Shown here: in pieces, positions 33,804-44,234 of the stretch
Numbering within the stretch: position 1 is the stretch's first letter
How the letters are laid out: the number at the start of each line of letters is the position of its first letter
Assembly: GCA_030537075.1 (NCBI GenBank)
Contig: JAUNOS010000004.1
Span: forward strand, 48,998 to 112,997
Length of the DNA stretch: 64,000 bases
Direction of reading: 5' to 3'
Origin: Candidatus Saccharimonadota bacterium
GTDB taxonomy: Bacteria; Patescibacteriota; Saccharimonadia; Saccharimonadales; Saccharimonadaceae
Notes under the pieces: model-generated
What the model saw: only the letters and a program-made list of their open reading frames with translations
What the model was told of the DNA's origin: nothing
Databases searched by the model: none
Program-made: the position numbers and the translations under genes

Positions 33804-35891
33804 CTACTTTGAGCGCTTCTCGATGATCTCCTGCGCGACGTTTGGTGGTACTTCTTCGTACTGCGCCAGCTCCATGGTGCTGGCTGCGCGGCCCTGTGAC
33901 ATCGAGCGGATGTCGCCGGTGTAGCCAAACATGTTTGCCAGCGGCACGAAGGCCTTGATCAACTTAGCGCCGCCCATCAGATCTTCCATAGCGTCGATAC
34001 GGCCACGGCGTGAGTTAAGGTCGCCGATGATGTCACCCATGAACTCCTCTGGAGTGGTGACTTCCACCTTCATGACCGGCTCGAGCAAGATTGGCGTTGC
34101 TTGCTTGACACCTTCACGAGCTGCCAATGAACCTGCCAATGAGAAGGCCAGTTCTGAAGAGTCGACATCGTGGTATGAGCCATCATACAGCGTCGCCTTG
34201 ACGTCGACCACTGGGTAGCCGGCGATCACACCGCCTTCCAGGGTCTCCTTGATACCCTTCATGACAGCTGGGCGATATTCCTGAGGAACCACACCACCCT
34301 TGATCTCGTCGATAAACTCGAAGCCCTTGCCTGGCTCGTTTGGCTCAAAGCGGACCCAGACGTCACCGTACTGACCGCGACCACCAGACTGCTTGGCGTG
34401 CTTACCCTGCACTTCGGCGCGACCCTTGATGCTCTCGCGGAAGGCCACCTGTGGCTCACCGATGTTGGCCTCCACCTTAAATTCGCGCTTCATGCGGTCG
34501 ATGAGGATGTCAAGGTGCAGCTCACCCATACCTGACATGATGGTCTGACCGGTTTCGTCATCAGTGTGGATGCGGAAGGTCGGGTCTTCCTCAGCCAAAC
34601 GCTGCAGCGCCAGCGCCATCTTTTCCTGGTCAGCCTTTGACTTTGGCTCGACAGCGATGGACACTGGTGGCTCTGGGAATTCGATTGACTCCAGAGCGAT
34701 CGGGTGCGCTGGGTCGGTCAGCGTGTTACCCGTACCGGTGTTCTTCAGACCAACCACAGCAGCGATGTCGCCAGCGCCGATCTTATCGATATCCTCACGC
34801 TTGTCAGCATGCATACGCACGATACGACCGATGCGCTCTTTTTCACCCGTCGTGGTGTTCAAGATGTGGCTACCCGAGCTCAACACACCAGAGTAGACAC
34901 GGATGAAGATCAATTTACCAACAAATGGGTCGGTCGCGATCTTAAATGCCAGAGCGCTCATTGGCTCCTTCTCATCCGGCTTGCGGCTTACTTCATCACC
35001 AGTCTTTGGATTCTTACCCCAGATAGCGTCAACGTCCAGTGGGCTTGGCAAGAAATCAACCATCAAATCGAGCAGCTTCTCCACGATCACACCGCGGCCA
35101 TCACCACCGGTCACCAGGAAGAAATCACCTTCCAGCACGCGCTTACGCAGCGCCGACTTCAACTCATCCTCGGTGATAGCGTCTTCGCCTTGGTCGAGGA
35201 ATTTCATCATCAATTCATCGTCAGCTTCAACCGCGTTCTCGACCAGCAGGCTGCGGGCGTTTTTACACTTCTCCAGCATGTCAGCAGGGATTTCGCCCTG
35301 AATCAGCTCGTGATCAGCGTAGTCGTTGTAGGTATACGCTTTCATGTCGATCAGGTCAACCACACCGTTGATGGTCTTTTCAAAACCGATCGGGATGTGA
35401 ATTGGGAAGGCCTGCTTGCTGAGGCGGTTATGAATTGACTCCAGAGATTTCCAGAAGTCACCACCAGTCTGGTTGATCTTGTTGATGAAACAGATGCGAG
35501 GCACGCCGTACTTGTTGGCCTGGCGCCACACGGTCTCAGACTGCGCCTCAACGCCCATCTTACCGTCAAACACCGTCACCGCACCGTCCAGCACGCGCAG
35601 CGAGCGCTCCACCTCGGCGGTAAAGTCGATGTGACCTGGGGTGTCGATAATGTTAATCTTGTGATCTTTCCAGAAACAGGTCACTGCGGCCGAGGTAATG
35701 GTAATGCCGCGCTCTTTCTCCTGGGCCATCCAGTCAGTGGTCGCGCCGTCGCCGTCGCCCTTCACCACGCCGATCTTGTGCGTCAGGCCCGTGCGGTACA
35801 AAATACCCTCGGTCGTCGTCGTCTTGCCGGCGTCAATATGGGCAATGATACCAATATTTCTAAAGTTTTGTAATGGAACGTTTGCTGCCAT
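33804..35891 (-). CDS. fusA: Translation elongation factor G
   Basis: A 695-residue translocation GTPase. The G1 loop is [13 protein letters not shown], followed by [27 protein letters not shown] and NKINQTGG; domains II-V follow through the conserved C-terminus. The start at 35891 ([12 protein letters not shown]) has AAAGGA upstream; the longer frame adds an unlikely N-terminus. It has its own promoter (TGATATAAT near 35972). tuf does not follow it, unlike the usual str operon. Confidence 0.97.
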   Translation of the reverse strand: MAANVPLQNFRNIGIIAHIDAGKTTTTEGILYRTGLTHKIGVVKGDGDGATTDWMAQEKERGITITSAAVTCFWKDHKINIIDTPGHIDFTAEVERSLRVLDGAVTVFDGKMGVEAQSETVWRQANKYGVPRICFINKINQTGGDFWKSLESIHNRLSKQAFPIHIPIGFEKTINGVVDLIDMKAYTYNDYADHELIQGEIPADMLEKCKNARSLLVENAVEADDELMMKFLDQGEDAITEDELKSALRKRVLEGDFFLVTGGDGRGVIVEKLLDLMVDFLPSPLDVDAIWGKNPKTGDEVSRKPDEKEPMSALAFKIATDPFVGKLIFIRVYSGVLSSGSHILNTTTGEKERIGRIVRMHADKREDIDKIGAGDIAAVVGLKNTGTGNTLTDPAHPIALESIEFPEPPVSIAVEPKSKADQEKMALALQRLAEEDPTFRIHTDDETGQTIMSGMGELHLDILIDRMKREFKVEANIGEPQVAFRESIKGRAEVQGKHAKQSGGRGQYGDVWVRFEPNEPGKGFEFIDEIKGGVVPQEYRPAVMKGIKETLEGGVIAGYPVVDVKATLYDGSYHDVDSSELAFSLAGSLAAREGVKQATPILLEPVMKVEVTTPEEFMGDIIGDLNSRRGRIDAMEDLMGGAKLIKAFVPLANMFGYTGDIRSMSQGRAASTMELAQYEEVPPNVAQEIIEKRSK

Positions 35892-36001
35892 TGTCTTTCC
35901 TTTAATTACGTTATTATCCCGAGATTCTCGATAGCTATTTTTGGCCACCAAAAAACTACGCTTGGAGTCTATTATATCAGATAATCCACGAGAATGGTAG
36001 G

Positions 36002-36988
36002 TTAGTTTTCGTCAGGCTGCGCCCGGAGAATTTTTGCCCGCAAAGACTCAAATCGCTGAATACCATTAATCGGCAGTAGCATAAAGGTCTGGTCCTGGTA
36101 GTGAGCATCAAGCATCACCCCGCCTACGACGAGGCGGAGGTATATTTGCCCCGGGTTGTCTGGCGCACTCTGCGCCACCATAGCGATAGTCTTCCCTGCC
36201 ATCAACACCCCAGGCAAAGTTGCCTCATACCACTGGTTATTGATACAGCACGACCCTTCAAATTCGACCTCATACGCCATATGCTGATCAAATTTGATCA
36301 TCTCCCCGAGGTAACTATTCAAGTGGTTGACCGCCTGCTCTAGATCAAACACATCATTAAATCGCGCAAGGTCATCAAGCGGCAATTCTTTGAGCGCCGT
36401 CAGCACACTCGACGCCTCGGCATGCTCCTCCCCGATAAGCAGTTCGTCAAGTTCACTCATCAGATTTGGCATCAGGGTATGCAGGGCTGCATGATTCCGC
36501 TCAGGAGAGTATATCTCTGGAAAAACAAGCAACGCATCAAGTGGGATGCCGTAGGTCATAGCCTGGATGTTGCCATGTTCATCAGCCACTTGATCGATGC
36601 CGCTCAGGACGATTTTCGCCTTGCCGTCACGCTGTTCGACCATGCAGCCATTAAATTTCATCTGGCGATCCGCACACCACACCGACTTGCTCACACCAGG
36701 GATAACCTCTTGCACATAGCCGCCAATCGACTCCCCGCCATACTCCGTCACCATTCCTGTCACCAGCACCTGCCCTCCCATATAAGCCGCCAAATATTCT
36801 GTCTCAAGCTGCGCCAAAAATGCCGCCCACTCCGACGGCGACAGCTCAGCAGCCTCCTCGCTAAGCGCCGCTATCTCCTCTACTGCCCGTCTGACGTGCG
36901 GGTCATACAGTGAATCTTCTAAATTGGCGAGGTTTGAACACGCCTCAACATCAGCAGTACTCCAATTTGTTGGCTTTGGATCCGTCAT
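36002..36988 (-). CDS. Unknown protein between fusA and rpsG
   Basis: A 328-residue acidic soluble protein with no signal peptide or membrane helix. A helical first ~85 residues precede a beta-rich middle ([40 protein letters not shown]) and a beta-rich C-terminus ([18 protein letters not shown]). I recognise no family. It is inserted at the rpsG/fusA junction of the str operon, with its own promoter (TTGCCA, 16 bases, TATAGT) six bases before the ATG. That placement selects 36988 over the upstream frame start. Confidence 0.65.
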   Translation of the reverse strand: MTDPKPTNWSTADVEACSNLANLEDSLYDPHVRRAVEEIAALSEEAAELSPSEWAAFLAQLETEYLAAYMGGQVLVTGMVTEYGGESIGGYVQEVIPGVSKSVWCADRQMKFNGCMVEQRDGKAKIVLSGIDQVADEHGNIQAMTYGIPLDALLVFPEIYSPERNHAALHTLMPNLMSELDELLIGEEHAEASSVLTALKELPLDDLARFNDVFDLEQAVNHLNSYLGEMIKFDQHMAYEVEFEGSCCINNQWYEATLPGVLMAGKTIAMVAQSAPDNPGQIYLRLVVGGVMLDAHYQDQTFMLLPINGIQRFESLRAKILRAQPDEN

Positions 36989-36994
36989 ATCCTT

Positions 36995-37022
36995 ACTATA
37001 CCTGAGGCGCGACAGATGGCAA
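36995..37022 (-). promoter_or_regulatory. Promoter of the 328-residue gene, leaderless type
   Basis: TTGCCA (37022-37017), a 16-base spacer and TATAGT (37000-36995), six bases before the ATG. Confidence 0.55.
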
Positions 37023-37042
37023 GCATAAGCCTGCTGGGCTAT

Positions 37043-37074
37043 AAAAAATCGCCCTGACATTCAGAGCGATTTTC
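37043..37074 (-). terminator. Terminator of rpsL-rpsG
   Basis: AAAATCGCTCTGA and TCAGGGCGATTTTTT, read leftward, form a stem with a T run. Confidence 0.8.
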
Positions 37075-37090
37075 GTCTCAGCGGGGCTGA

Positions 37091-37570
37091 TTAGCCGCGC
37101 GCAAAGTGAGCAAAGGCGCGGTTGGCCTCGGCCATCTTGTGGGTGTCTTCCTTCTTCTTGAAGGCAGCACCTGCTTCATTGTAGGCGTCAACGATTTCCA
37201 ATGCCAAACGCTGCGAGTACGGCATACCTTGCCGGGCGCGGGCTGACTGTACCAGCCAGCTAAACGCGTAGTGTAGCTGGCGGTGGCCCTGCACAGGGAA
37301 TGGGATCTGGTAGTTGGCACCACCGACGCGGCGACTCTTCACCTCAAAGTTCGGGCTGACGTTCTTCAAAGCCTTTTCGAACACGGCCAGTGGATCTTCT
37401 GAGTCCAGCTTCTTGGCGGCGGTTTCCAGCGCAGTGTACACAGCGCGCTCAGCGGCCAGCTTCTTGCCGTCCAGCATTGACTTGTTGATCAGGCGCTGCA
37501 CCAGCACGCTTTGGTAGCGGCGGTCAGGCTTCAGTTCACGTTGCAATTTCTTGGTAACTTTACGAGGCAT
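37091..37570 (-). CDS. rpsG: 30S ribosomal protein uS7
   Basis: A 159-residue protein: LVQRLINKSMLDGKKLAAERAVY and RRVGGANYQIPFPVQGHRQLH. It follows rpsL by two bases. Confidence 0.98.
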   Translation of the reverse strand: MPRKVTKKLQRELKPDRRYQSVLVQRLINKSMLDGKKLAAERAVYTALETAAKKLDSEDPLAVFEKALKNVSPNFEVKSRRVGGANYQIPFPVQGHRQLHYAFSWLVQSARARQGMPYSQRLALEIVDAYNEAGAAFKKKEDTHKMAEANRAFAHFARG

Positions 37571-37572
37571 GA

Positions 37573-37986
37573 TTACTTATCCCCTTTCTTGGTACCGTAC
37601 TTTGAGCGGCCCTTCTTGCGGTTGTTCACACCCTGAAGATCGAGTGCGCCACGCACGATGTGATAACGCACACCTGGAAGGTCAGGCACACGACCACCGC
37701 GGATCAAGACTACGGCGTGCTCCTGCAGGTTGTGGCCTTCACCACCGATGTAGGCCCACACTTCGTAGCCGTTGTTCAATTTCACACGAGCGACCTTACG
37801 CAGAGCCGAGTTTGGCTTCTTTGGGGTCTTGGTCGTCACACGCACACACACGCCACGCTTCAAAGGAGCGTTCTGCTCGTAGTAGCGAGTCTTCAGGGCG
37901 TTATGAATTCGGCCCAGTGCTGGTGACTTGGATTTTTTCTTGGCCGTTTGGCGCGGTTTGCGCACCAACTGGTTGATGGTTGGCAT
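37573..37986 (-). CDS. rpsL: 30S ribosomal protein uS12
   Basis: A 137-residue decoding-centre protein: [40 protein letters not shown] and [20 protein letters not shown]. The Lys43-region motif [10 protein letters not shown] is intact. It has a ~200-nt leader with two short reading frames. Confidence 0.98.
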   Translation of the reverse strand: MPTINQLVRKPRQTAKKKSKSPALGRIHNALKTRYYEQNAPLKRGVCVRVTTKTPKKPNSALRKVARVKLNNGYEVWAYIGGEGHNLQEHAVVLIRGGRVPDLPGVRYHIVRGALDLQGVNNRKKGRSKYGTKKGDK

Positions 37987-38186
37987 CCAAATTTCTCCTT
38001 ATGGTTGGTTACTATTTGCGACGAGACTGTCGCGGATGTCGGGCAATTCTGACCGCATGTGGCCTTGAATTCACCCCTTGCGCCGTGGATTCAGCAACTC
38101 CACTGGGCGCGTCTTTACCTTTTCTGCCGAGAAGGCCGCGCTGTACACCTCAAAGTACGCTGCCTACTCCGAAAAGAGGAAACTCG
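37987..38186 (-). promoter_or_regulatory. ~200-nt 5' leader of rpsL-rpsG with short ORFs
   Basis: A TGCTATAAT box at 38201-38193 predicts transcription from about 38186. Two short frames lie within: 38148-38071 (GTG start, 25 residues, basic) and 38058-37999 (ATG start, 19 residues). The stop of the second is the TAA of TAAGGAG, overlapping the region of the rpsL ribosome site. Whether either is translated is unknown. Confidence 0.45.
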
Positions 38187-38243
38187 TGGATTATTATAGC
38201 ATAGAGACTGCTAAAATGTCCAGAGAAATCCTCAAATCCTGGC

Positions 38244-39722
38244 TCACCCTCTGTCGATACCGCCCGCCTTCATGAGGGCGTCAAAGTCTTCAGCTAACTC
38301 TTCAGGACGAGGCAAGCGCTGCGAGGTGTCAATCGCAGCTTTGTAGAATTGCACTGTAACCTCGCTCGCGCCGTCACCCTGCTTATCGCCAACATGCTCT
38401 ATCATGTACGCGTTAGCACTTTTTGGCTGCACCGCCTTTAGATCTGCCAGCGCATACTCCAAGAAGAAAGGAGCATCGACAGTAATAACTCTTGGCTCTC
38501 CAACCTTCACTGCCTTTGTTACTGGAAACTCCATGTCTCGCTCATCGCGCTGTATACTTGTATTGTCTTCCCGGCTAGAGTAGCGCGTAAAGACTGTACC
38601 ATCCTGTGCACTCCTCAAGCGAACCGGCAGTAATGGACCAGCCTCGCCTTCATCGGTTGGTCGGAGAAGAGATTTTGAATTGAATGCTATTATATCTTTT
38701 GGCGTGGGTAGCTCATTCAGTTCACCGCTTAGTGCCGCCCCTTTTGGTATGCCAATAAAGTTTCCGAAGCCCAACGGGTCAGTATATACCTTAGCAGAAA
38801 CATCTAGCACATTACCGTTCATATCTACACTACGCGTCAAGGCTCCTAGTCCGATAGTTCGAGCAATTGCCATGCCCTCAGGAATGCGCTCCTCATCACG
38901 CGAATCGTACTTATACCCTAAATCCCGCGACAGTTTCAGGGAGCGTGGCATCATGCCAGCTGTGTAATACTGCTTCGCCCACTGCTCCTGCACCATTACG
39001 TAGTCCCGCCCACGAGTGCCAAGTTGCATCATAACAAGAGCGTTTTGGGCAGCTTGCTCAGCAGTAAACATAATACTACCACCAGGGTAAGCTCCTGTGT
39101 AATCCGTATAGATAATATCTTGATCTCTGTGTTTGAGGTATCTGTAGTAATCATATTCTAGGTCCCAACACCCACCCGATCGTTCTAGGTACCCCTTCAT
39201 CTTCTCAAGACTGCGGTAGGTTTGTATAGATTTTTTCATAAGATCATCCATGCGTGCAGCATACTCTCTCTGATCAAGCATTGTAATGCGAGATTCTTCT
39301 GTTAGCTGAGAGACGGGATCCTCTGGGTCAATCTGCTGAACCTCGCCATATTCTCCCTTTTCTAACTTTCTAAACTCGTTAAGGCTCACGAAGCCCCGCG
39401 TTCTGCTTTGCTCGGACTTCCTCCCATAAGCCTCCTCAAGCGCCTCTCGTGTCGCAAGCGGACCAATGCCATCGCCATGCACGACGATAAGCTTCTCGCG
39501 ACCATCTTCGCCCACGCCTCGGAAAATGCTACTCCCGGTAGTATAGGTGTTCTGCCAAAGCATATCACTGCCTGCTGTATCAACACTTCCTAAGCGACCT
39601 TCTACAATATCCGGTAGCGTCGCAATAGAACCCTCTTCACCAGCATATGCTCGTGCATACTCTCTGGCAAGAGCCGTGTCCCTGTCGAATGCTGACATTG
39701 CCTTACGAGTAGATTCTGCCAT
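38244..39722 (-). CDS. Unknown 492-residue protein between rpsL and rpoC
   Basis: A soluble protein without signal peptide or membrane helices. It has a charged helical first third and a Tyr-rich central part (WDLEYDYYRYLKHRDQDIIY); the C-terminal ~150 residues are beta-rich. I recognise no family. The start at 39722 has GAAAGGAG upstream. A promoter-like TTGCAA, 17 bases, TATTGT lies in the AT-rich region near 39780-39830. It sits where the rpoC-rpsL junction is usually short. Confidence 0.62.
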   Translation of the reverse strand: MAESTRKAMSAFDRDTALAREYARAYAGEEGSIATLPDIVEGRLGSVDTAGSDMLWQNTYTTGSSIFRGVGEDGREKLIVVHGDGIGPLATREALEEAYGRKSEQSRTRGFVSLNEFRKLEKGEYGEVQQIDPEDPVSQLTEESRITMLDQREYAARMDDLMKKSIQTYRSLEKMKGYLERSGGCWDLEYDYYRYLKHRDQDIIYTDYTGAYPGGSIMFTAEQAAQNALVMMQLGTRGRDYVMVQEQWAKQYYTAGMMPRSLKLSRDLGYKYDSRDEERIPEGMAIARTIGLGALTRSVDMNGNVLDVSAKVYTDPLGFGNFIGIPKGAALSGELNELPTPKDIIAFNSKSLLRPTDEGEAGPLLPVRLRSAQDGTVFTRYSSREDNTSIQRDERDMEFPVTKAVKVGEPRVITVDAPFFLEYALADLKAVQPKSANAYMIEHVGDKQGDGASEVTVQFYKAAIDTSQRLPRPEELAEDFDALMKAGGIDRG

Positions 39723-39842
39723 AGTTGATGTATCTCCTTTCGCGAACCGCACGCCCACCGTACTATTTATTAGCTCTATTTACTTAATATACAATACATC
39801 TATTTTTAATATTTTGCAAGTATCTCACTATGCATTCACCCG

Positions 39843-40281
39843 CTAGTCGAGCGTGTCGCAGTTCTGTAAATTTCTGATGCTCGTATCATATGGCGTCGTC
39901 CATATTTCGCCCACTAATCCTAAGTCCTGCAGAAAATCTTTCATCTCAGCCTGAGCTTCGGTGGTATTTGTGTCATCTTCCGCCATCGCCTCTAGCTCAA
40001 TGGATAGGCCAAGGTGTGCAGCCTTATCAATGCAGATCGCATACTTGCCAATCTTCGATTCCGCCCGCAACTTATCAACAGTGACGATCTCTTGCCAACC
40101 CATCGCCACTAACATCTGCCGCGCTATGGCGCCATCTTCAATAGCAAACTCGTACTCGTCAGAAACTAGCTTTGCTTCACGCTCGACCTTGAGCGTCATC
40201 AGGCTTTGGTGCAAGTGCATCAAGTAATCCCTCGCGACTCACCTCAGATGATAGTTTAAATTTTGCTTCGATTTCGATCAT
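39843..40281 (-). pseudogene. Decayed CYTH-domain gene (class IV adenylyl cyclase/ThTPase-like)
   Basis: The ATG at 40281, preceded by GAGGAA, opens a frame beginning MIEIEAKFKLSSE, the hallmark ExExK start of CYTH phosphohydrolases. It stops after 34 codons. The other conserved half lies in another frame (40223-39843): TLKVEREAKLVSDEYEF, then DGAIARQMLVAMGW and a Glu-rich C-terminal part, as in CyaB-like proteins. The middle of the domain (Q-D-Y-F and LRIR motifs) is missing, so an internal deletion with a frame change has occurred. A still-translated C-terminal remnant is possible but would lack the triphosphate tunnel. Confidence 0.7.
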
Positions 40282-40339
40282 GGCTATTTCCTCATATGCC
40301 ACTACATTTCACTCGACTGAACAATCGACAGTAACTACG

Positions 40340-40373
40340 AAAACCGCCCCACTTGATACGCAGGGCGGTTTTT
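40340..40373. terminator. Terminator of rpoB-rpoC
   Basis: AAAACCGCCC and GGGCGGTTTT form a ten-base stem with T runs on both strands. Confidence 0.85.
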
Positions 40374-40390
40374 CTCATGCTGCGAAGGAA

Positions 40391-43300
40391 TTATGCAGCC
40401 AGGACGAGTTCTTCCTCCTCAGCGTCTTCGTCAGCGTCGTCCACGTCAGCTTCGACTGCCTCGATGGCACCGGTACCGACTGGAATCTTACGGCCGATGA
40501 TGACGTTTTCCTTCAGACCGTGCAGCTTGTCAGCGCGACCAGAGACGGCAGCGTTGATCAGCACGCGCGTGGTGTCCTGGAAGGACGCAGCTGAGAGCCA
40601 TGAGTCACTCCAGATAGACACCTTGGTGATACCGAGCAGCAGCTGGGTGTAGCTGACGAGATTCTTGCCTTCAGCTGCCAATTGTTTGTTCGCAGCGAAG
40701 ACCGCAGCCTTGGAGACGATGTCGCCGGCCACAAAGTCGCTATCACCTGGATCCTCGATCTGTACACGACTGAACATCTGGCGCACGATGATCTCGAGGT
40801 GCTTGTCTGCCACATCCTGACCCTGCGCAGCGTAGATACGCAACACTTCGTTGATGATGTAGCGCTGAGCAGCCTCGACGCCCTTGAGACGCATCAGGTC
40901 GTGCAGGTTCAGCGAGCCCGCGCTCAAGCGGTCGCCCGCCTCGACATGATCACCCGCCTTCACGACCAGCTGCAGCTGGCCTGGCACTTCGTAACGTGCT
41001 GGCGCGCCAGCCTCGGCAGCGATAACCAAGGTGCCCTCTGCCTGCTCGACAACGCCGTCAAACGGCGCGATCACTGGGCGAGTGTCATTCTCGCCAGTCG
41101 CTAGCACATCGCCCGCCTTGACCCGTGAGCCAGACTTGACGATAACCGTGCGACCTTCGAGATGAATGCGCTCAACGCGACCCGACTCTGGCGTCACTTG
41201 CACGACATATTTCTTGCCATCTTCCCATACATCGACGAGACCGGCAACCTCAGTGATATACGCCTGACCTTTTGGTGTGCGCGCCTCGAACAATTCTTCA
41301 ACGCGCGGCAGACCCTGCGTAATGTCGCCACCGGCCACACCGGAGTTGTGGAAGGTACGGAGCGTCAACTGAGTACCCGGCTCACCGACCGACTGAGCAG
41401 CGATGACACCGACCGGCTGATGCTTGCCAACCAGGCGACCTGTCGCCATGTCGACGCCGTAGCTACGCTGCGGGATGCCTTCGAGGTTGTTCGTGGACAG
41501 CACCGACTGAATCTTGACACTCTCGATTGACTCGTCAGCATCAATTGCATCAGCAATCTCGCGAGTGATCAACTCGTCCTTATTCACATGACCCGGCACG
41601 TCTTCGGCAGCATAACGGCCCGCCAGGCGGTTCGAGAAATCGATCATGGTGAGCTCGGTCTCATTGCGGTAAATTGCATATCCTTCGTCGTCACCCTCTT
41701 CGTCCTCGACCGTAAACACATCCTGCGCCACGTCAACCAAACGACGGGTTAGGTAACCAGAGTCAGCAGTCTTCAGCGCGGTGTCGATCAGACCCTTACG
41801 CGCACCCCGTGTTGCCACAAAGGCCTCCAGGCTGGACAGACCCTTGGTGTATGAGCTGCGGATCGGCAGCTCAATCTCGCGGTTCGCAGCATCCACCTGG
41901 ATACCGATCATAGCACTGGCCAGCTTCACATTGGAGATATCACCACGAGCACCAGAGTTGACCATCATCGAAATGCTGGTGTCCATGTCTGCCAGCTGAT
42001 CTTTCAGGAAGGCAGTGATCTGGTTGTCAACCGTACGCCATGCACCAACAGTCAGGTTGTAGCGCTCGTCCTCGGTGATCAGACCCTGGTCAAACTGCTC
42101 AGAGATCAACGCCGCCTTAGCATCTCCCTCAGCGATGAATTCACCGATCTCGTCAAAGTGAACGTAGTCATCCATACCGGTCGATACCGCAGCGGTCGTC
42201 GCGAAGCGGAAGGCCTGACCCTTCATGCGGTCGGCGATCTTAGCAGTCTCTTCGGCGCCGTATGTATTGAAAATCTGCGCCAGCACCTTCTTCAGCTGCT
42301 TTTTCGTCTGAACATTGTTATCGTACGGGAAGTCTTCTGGCAAAATCTCATTGAAGAAGACGCGGCCCAGGGTTGTCTGACGTACCTTGCCCTTCGCAAA
42401 AATACGGATCGGCGTCTGTAGCTGGATAACACCCTTGTCATAGGCCAGTTCTGCCTCGTACACCGAGCTAAAGGTCTTGACGTCATCGGTCTGCGCCTGT
42501 GGCTTGTCGTAGGTCAGGTAGTAATTACCCAGCACGATGTCCTGCGAAATGTGCAAGACTGGCGCGCCGTCGGCAGGCTTCAATAGGTTTGCCGTTGCGC
42601 TCATCAACTCACGTGCTTCCGCCTGCGCTTCCTTTGAAAGCGGCAAGTGAACGGCCATCTGGTCACCGTCAAAGTCGGCGTTAAAGCCGGCACAGACCAG
42701 TGGGTGCAGCTGGATAGCTTTACCCTCGACCAGCACTGGCTGGAAGGACTGAATTGACAAACGGTGCAAGCTTGGTGCGCGGTTAAGAAGCACGTACTTG
42801 CCTTCGATCACTGCGTCCAGAGCGTCCCACACCACTGCTTCGCCCGACTCGATGAGGCGAGTCGCTGAACGAATGTTGTGAGCGTATTCACCCTTGATCA
42901 GCCAACTGATGACGAATGGCTTGAATAGTTCGAGCGCCATTTGCTTTGGCAGACCACACTGGTTGATCTTCAATTTTGGACCGACCACGATGACCGAACG
43001 GCCTGAGTAGTCCACGCGCTTACCCAAGAGATTCTGGCGGAAGCGACCTTGCTTACCTTTCAGCATGTCGCTGATGGACTTCAGGCGGCGGCGACCACCG
43101 GTTGCGCTGACGGCGCGGCCACCTCGAGCGGCTGCGTTGTCGATCAGCGCGTCAACGGCTTCTTGGAGCATACGCTTTTCATTGCGCTGGATGACTTCTG
43201 GGGCGTTCAGCTCCACCAATTTCTTCAGGCGGTTGTTACGGTTGATGATGCGGCGGTACAAGTCGTTCAGGTCAGAGGTTGCAAAGCGACCACCCGACAG

Positions 43301-44233
43301 CGCCACCATCGGACGAAGGTCTGGTGGGATGACTGGCAGTACCGTCATACACAGGCTGCTTGGCTTGATGCCAGCGGCGTGCATACTCTCCAGCATCTTC
43401 AGGCGCTTGAGCAGCTTCTTTTCACGCTGACCCTTAGCGCCTTCAACTTCTTCAGTCAACTGCGCGATCAGCTGCGGCAGATCGATCTCATCCAGCAGGG
43501 TCTTCAGCGCACCGGCGCCCATGCCCACTTCGATGAGCTCATCATACTCTTCTGGCAGGTTACGATAATCCGTCTCCGACAGCAGCGCACCCTTATTCAG
43601 GCTGTCAAGCTGTGCCTTGCGCGTCTGGTATTTCTCATCCAGCTCTTCGACTTCGCGGCTCTGCTCTTTGGCGAGCGCCTTGATGTCCGCGCCATCTTCT
43701 TCAGCAGCCTTCTCATAGCGCATTTTGATAGCCATACGCCCGGCCTCGGTTTCAGCTTCCAGGTCGGCCAGGTATTGATCACGAGTCGCCTCATCCACTT
43801 TCAGGATCACGTAGGTCGCGAAATACGCCACGCGCTCCAGGTTACGCACCGTCATGCCCAGCAGCTGGCTCATGGCACTTGGCGTGCCACGCATGAACCA
43901 GATGTGCGCAACTGGTGCCGCCAACTGAATGTGCCCCATGCGCTCGCGGCGCACGATAGCCTTGGTGACCAACTCGCCGTTCTTATCGACCGCCGCCTCT
44001 CGGGAACGTACGCCCTTCAGCTTTGAATCATGTGGATTGATATCCTTGACCGGCCCAAAGATGCGCTCACAGAACAACCCGTCGCGCTCTGGTTTTTGGG
44101 TGCGGTAATTGATCGTCTCTGGCTTCGTAACCTCACCGTGACTCCATTTCAGGATGTCCTCTGGGCTGGCCACCACCAGACGCACCGCGTCAAAATCGCT
44201 AATGCCCGTGGCATTAAATGCAAACTGCGCCAT
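40391..44233 (-). CDS. rpoC: RNA polymerase beta' subunit lacking both zinc-binding sites
   Basis: A 1280-residue catalytic subunit. The active-site NADFDGD motif is near residue 517 ([17 protein letters not shown]), and the bridge-helix/trigger-loop regions and [13 protein letters not shown] are present. Both structural zinc modules are altered. The N-terminal one (about residues 60-95) reads [18 protein letters not shown] and has no CxC...CxxC set. The second (about 840-920) reads [17 protein letters not shown] where other bacteria have Cys residues, and its distal partner is also gone. An acidic tail ([16 protein letters not shown]) ends the protein. Starts one base after the rpoB stop. 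Confidence 0.97.
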   Translation of the reverse strand: MAQFAFNATGISDFDAVRLVVASPEDILKWSHGEVTKPETINYRTQKPERDGLFCERIFGPVKDINPHDSKLKGVRSREAAVDKNGELVTKAIVRRERMGHIQLAAPVAHIWFMRGTPSAMSQLLGMTVRNLERVAYFATYVILKVDEATRDQYLADLEAETEAGRMAIKMRYEKAAEEDGADIKALAKEQSREVEELDEKYQTRKAQLDSLNKGALLSETDYRNLPEEYDELIEVGMGAGALKTLLDEIDLPQLIAQLTEEVEGAKGQREKKLLKRLKMLESMHAAGIKPSSLCMTVLPVIPPDLRPMVALSGGRFATSDLNDLYRRIINRNNRLKKLVELNAPEVIQRNEKRMLQEAVDALIDNAAARGGRAVSATGGRRRLKSISDMLKGKQGRFRQNLLGKRVDYSGRSVIVVGPKLKINQCGLPKQMALELFKPFVISWLIKGEYAHNIRSATRLIESGEAVVWDALDAVIEGKYVLLNRAPSLHRLSIQSFQPVLVEGKAIQLHPLVCAGFNADFDGDQMAVHLPLSKEAQAEARELMSATANLLKPADGAPVLHISQDIVLGNYYLTYDKPQAQTDDVKTFSSVYEAELAYDKGVIQLQTPIRIFAKGKVRQTTLGRVFFNEILPEDFPYDNNVQTKKQLKKVLAQIFNTYGAEETAKIADRMKGQAFRFATTAAVSTGMDDYVHFDEIGEFIAEGDAKAALISEQFDQGLITEDERYNLTVGAWRTVDNQITAFLKDQLADMDTSISMMVNSGARGDISNVKLASAMIGIQVDAANREIELPIRSSYTKGLSSLEAFVATRGARKGLIDTALKTADSGYLTRRLVDVAQDVFTVEDEEGDDEGYAIYRNETELTMIDFSNRLAGRYAAEDVPGHVNKDELITREIADAIDADESIESVKIQSVLSTNNLEGIPQRSYGVDMATGRLVGKHQPVGVIAAQSVGEPGTQLTLRTFHNSGVAGGDITQGLPRVEELFEARTPKGQAYITEVAGLVDVWEDGKKYVVQVTPESGRVERIHLEGRTVIVKSGSRVKAGDVLATGENDTRPVIAPFDGVVEQAEGTLVIAAEAGAPARYEVPGQLQLVVKAGDHVEAGDRLSAGSLNLHDLMRLKGVEAAQRYIINEVLRIYAAQGQDVADKHLEIIVRQMFSRVQIEDPGDSDFVAGDIVSKAAVFAANKQLAAEGKNLVSYTQLLLGITKVSIWSDSWLSAASFQDTTRVLINAAVSGRADKLHGLKENVIIGRKIPVGTGAIEAVEADVDDADEDAEEEELVLAA

Positions 44234-44234
44234 C

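Noticed and set aside
34704..35438. 244-residue open frame on the plus strand
   Set aside because: Antisense to fusA; composition follows the third-codon bias of EF-G.
38071..38148. 25-codon basic ORF in the rpsL leader as a ribosomal protein gene
   Set aside because: The sequence matches no small ribosomal protein I know and the ribosome site is poor; kept only as a leader feature.
43049..44026. 325-residue open frame on the plus strand
   Set aside because: It lies antisense within rpoC; the opposite frame carries clear beta' motifs, and this one has no family pattern or ribosome site.
40391..44233. Alternative genetic code (UGA recoding) as in other CPR phyla
   Set aside because: TGA is used as a normal stop (for example at 3323-3325), and long genes show no in-frame TGA; the standard code fits.
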